Shown here piece by piece: positions 5,520 through 6,616 of a stretch of DNA of 6,616 nucleotides (position 1 is its first letter; the number at the start of each line of letters is the position of its first letter). Origin of the DNA: Planctomycetaceae bacterium (GTDB lineage: Bacteria > Planctomycetota > Planctomycetia > Pirellulales > Pirellulaceae); assembly GCA_002705165.1 (NCBI GenBank), contig PAJC01000108.1, positions 7,112 through 13,727 of the forward strand, read 5' to 3'. The notes under the pieces were generated by a model. It did no database searches, was not told the DNA's origin, and was given only the letters and a program-made list of their open reading frames with translations. Made by a program: the position numbers and the translations under genes.

Positions 5520-6616
5520 TCAACCGCCGCCAGTATCACAGTCGCCATCGACACTACACGCTTCACCTTCTGTAACTACGGCTTCAAGTGCTTGGGAGGC
5601 AGTTTGGTAAGGGTCTGCGTCAGGGTTGTCATCACTTGTGTTGGATGCCTGTTCTGATTCATTGGTAGGATCTTCCTTGAAGGCGACGAAGAAGAAGACG
5701 AGAACTGCGCCCGCAAATACTGCTGGGATTCCCCATAATCTACCCCAGTCAATTTGTCGTAGCTCATGTAGTTTACTAGCCTTTGCATAGTCCTCATCTG
5801 ACATCTCTACCGTTCTTTCCAGAACGGCAAAGGTTTCTGGCGTACAGTAGCCTTCGATGTAACCGGCAACTTTAGCACCAATAAACATACCTACCCCGAG
5901 TGTGAGCATGACGAGCAAGCCTTGAGCCTGAGCTCGAATTGGCTCAGGAGCTTTCTTGTCAGTGTAAATTTGGCCGGTGACAAAGAAGAAGTCGTAACAA
6001 ATACCGTGAACAAGAACACCGAGTACGATTAAAACACTTGTTTGATTAGGAGCGCCTATCGCAAACAAGGCATAACGTAATGCCCAGACCCCCATGCCGA
6101 CAGCCAACATCTTTTTGACACCCAATCGAGCGAAAAAGAATGGAATGCAGAGCATGAAGATAACTTCTGACCATTGTCCATAGGACATTGTCACTGCAAT
6201 TGGTAACTCGGCCATTTCAACGACACGACTGGCAATTTGGTAATAGAAGGCAAGCGGGATACAAATCAGAATGGAAGAAACCATAAAGATCATGTAGGCC
6301 TTGTCCTTTAGCAACGCCAGTGCATCCAGGCCAAGTAATTGGCGAAGCGTTGCTTCTGAATCGGAGTTGGCAGGTGTATTTGGCAGGATAAAGCTAATGA
6401 CTCCCAATGAAAGTGCTGCCACACATGTCATATAGAACATGTTGATATTTGTTTCATAATCTAAGAGTGTCAGGGCGAACGCTGCAGCGATCCACCCAAG
6501 CGTTCCGAACACTCGGATCTTGGGGAAATCCTTTTCTGAATCGTTCATGTTCTTCATCGCCACAGTATTGGATAACGCAAGCGTGGGGAAATAGGTCACC
6601 ATATAGACAAAGAAAA
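5520..6616 (-). CDS. MFS nucleoside:H+ symporter (NHS/NupG-like), N-terminus outside the window
   Basis: Predicted inner-membrane permease that imports nucleosides with protons. The frame is open to the right edge: codons for FFVY precede the Met at 6602, and the text around that Met (YFPTLALSNTVAMKNM) is internal in this family, so 6602 is not the start. Visible are 364 residues with about eight membrane helices; about four more and roughly 100 residues should lie outside. Counted from Met 6602, family blocks are DFPKIRVFGTLGWIAA (25-40), GVLVHGICYDFFFVTGQIYT (195-214) plus DKKAPEPIRAQAQG (215-228), LTLGVGMFIGAKVAGYI (233-249) and WGRLWGIPAVFAGAVLVFFF (286-305). After the last helix comes an acidic, Ser/Asp-rich tail of about 50 residues ending in ACSVDGDCDTGGG, with two cysteines, which is not part of the transport fold. 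The gene is convergent with the secretin gene and ends at its own terminator. A permease for a modified nucleoside or another sugar-like solute remains possible. Confidence 0.9.
   Translation of the reverse strand, partial: FFVYMVTYFPTLALSNTVAMKNMNDSEKDFPKIRVFGTLGWIAAAFALTLLDYETNINMFYMTCVAALSLGVISFILPNTPANSDSEATLRQLLGLDALALLKDKAYMIFMVSSILICIPLAFYYQIASRVVEMAELPIAVTMSYGQWSEVIFMLCIPFFFARLGVKKMLAVGMGVWALRYALFAIGAPNQTSVLIVLGVLVHGICYDFFFVTGQIYTDKKAPEPIRAQAQGLLVMLTLGVGMFIGAKVAGYIEGYCTPETFAVLERTVEMSDEDYAKASKLHELRQIDWGRLWGIPAVFAGAVLVFFFVAFKEDPTNESEQASNTSDDNPDADPYQTASQALEAVVTEGEACSVDGDCDTGGG

Noticed and set aside
6600..6602. ATG at 6602 as start of the MFS transporter
   Set aside because: The frame continues upstream to the window edge, and the residues around this Met match an internal part of NHS-family permeases, with four helices missing.
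1..6616. Mobile element, CRISPR array, defence island, tRNA or rRNA
   Set aside because: No transposase or integrase frames, regular direct repeats, attachment-site duplications or RNA gene signatures were seen on either strand.

Overview
The window reads as bacterial chromosome of moderate G+C, most likely from a planctomycete or a relative. The basis is the combination of a Tat-exported Gfo/Idh/MocA oxidoreductase with the planctomycete-type C-terminus, a secreted nucleoside hydrolase, a SelA-like PLP enzyme, a CpaB/CpaC pilus-secretin pair and an NHS-family nucleoside permease. This taxonomic reading is inference from family resemblance; no rRNA or marker gene is present.

Layout: (1) 1-1445, minus strand, a two-gene operon: a secreted nucleoside hydrolase (444-1445), then after 12 nt a GTG-started SelA-like PLP-dependent enzyme that runs off the left edge. 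(2) 1446-1531, a short divergent promoter region. (3) 1532-2809, plus strand, a Tat-signal Gfo/Idh/MocA oxidoreductase. (4) 2810-3042, a 233-bp intergenic region with a candidate terminator hairpin, a plausible sigma70-like promoter and an 11-bp perfect inverted repeat whose right arm covers the start region of the next gene. (5) 3043-5418, plus strand, a cpaB-like/cpaC-like pair of Flp (Tad) pilus or type II secretion parts, with no ATPase or TadB/C platform gene beside it. (6) 5419-5519, tandem stem-loops between convergent genes, one of them a good intrinsic terminator for the minus strand. (7) 5520-6616, minus strand, the C-terminal two thirds of an MFS nucleoside:H+ symporter whose N-terminus lies beyond the right edge.

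How the genes may work together: the hydrolase, the oxidoreductase and the permease suggest salvage or breakdown of nucleosides and sugars at the cell envelope, but only the hydrolase and SelA-like genes are linked closely enough to call an operon. The cpaB/cpaC pair is a separate envelope module. No mobile element, CRISPR array, tRNA or rRNA was seen. The most unusual signals are the long-range inverted repeat in the cpaB leader and a strict four-residue hydrophobic repeat in the C-terminal extension of the CpaB-like protein.
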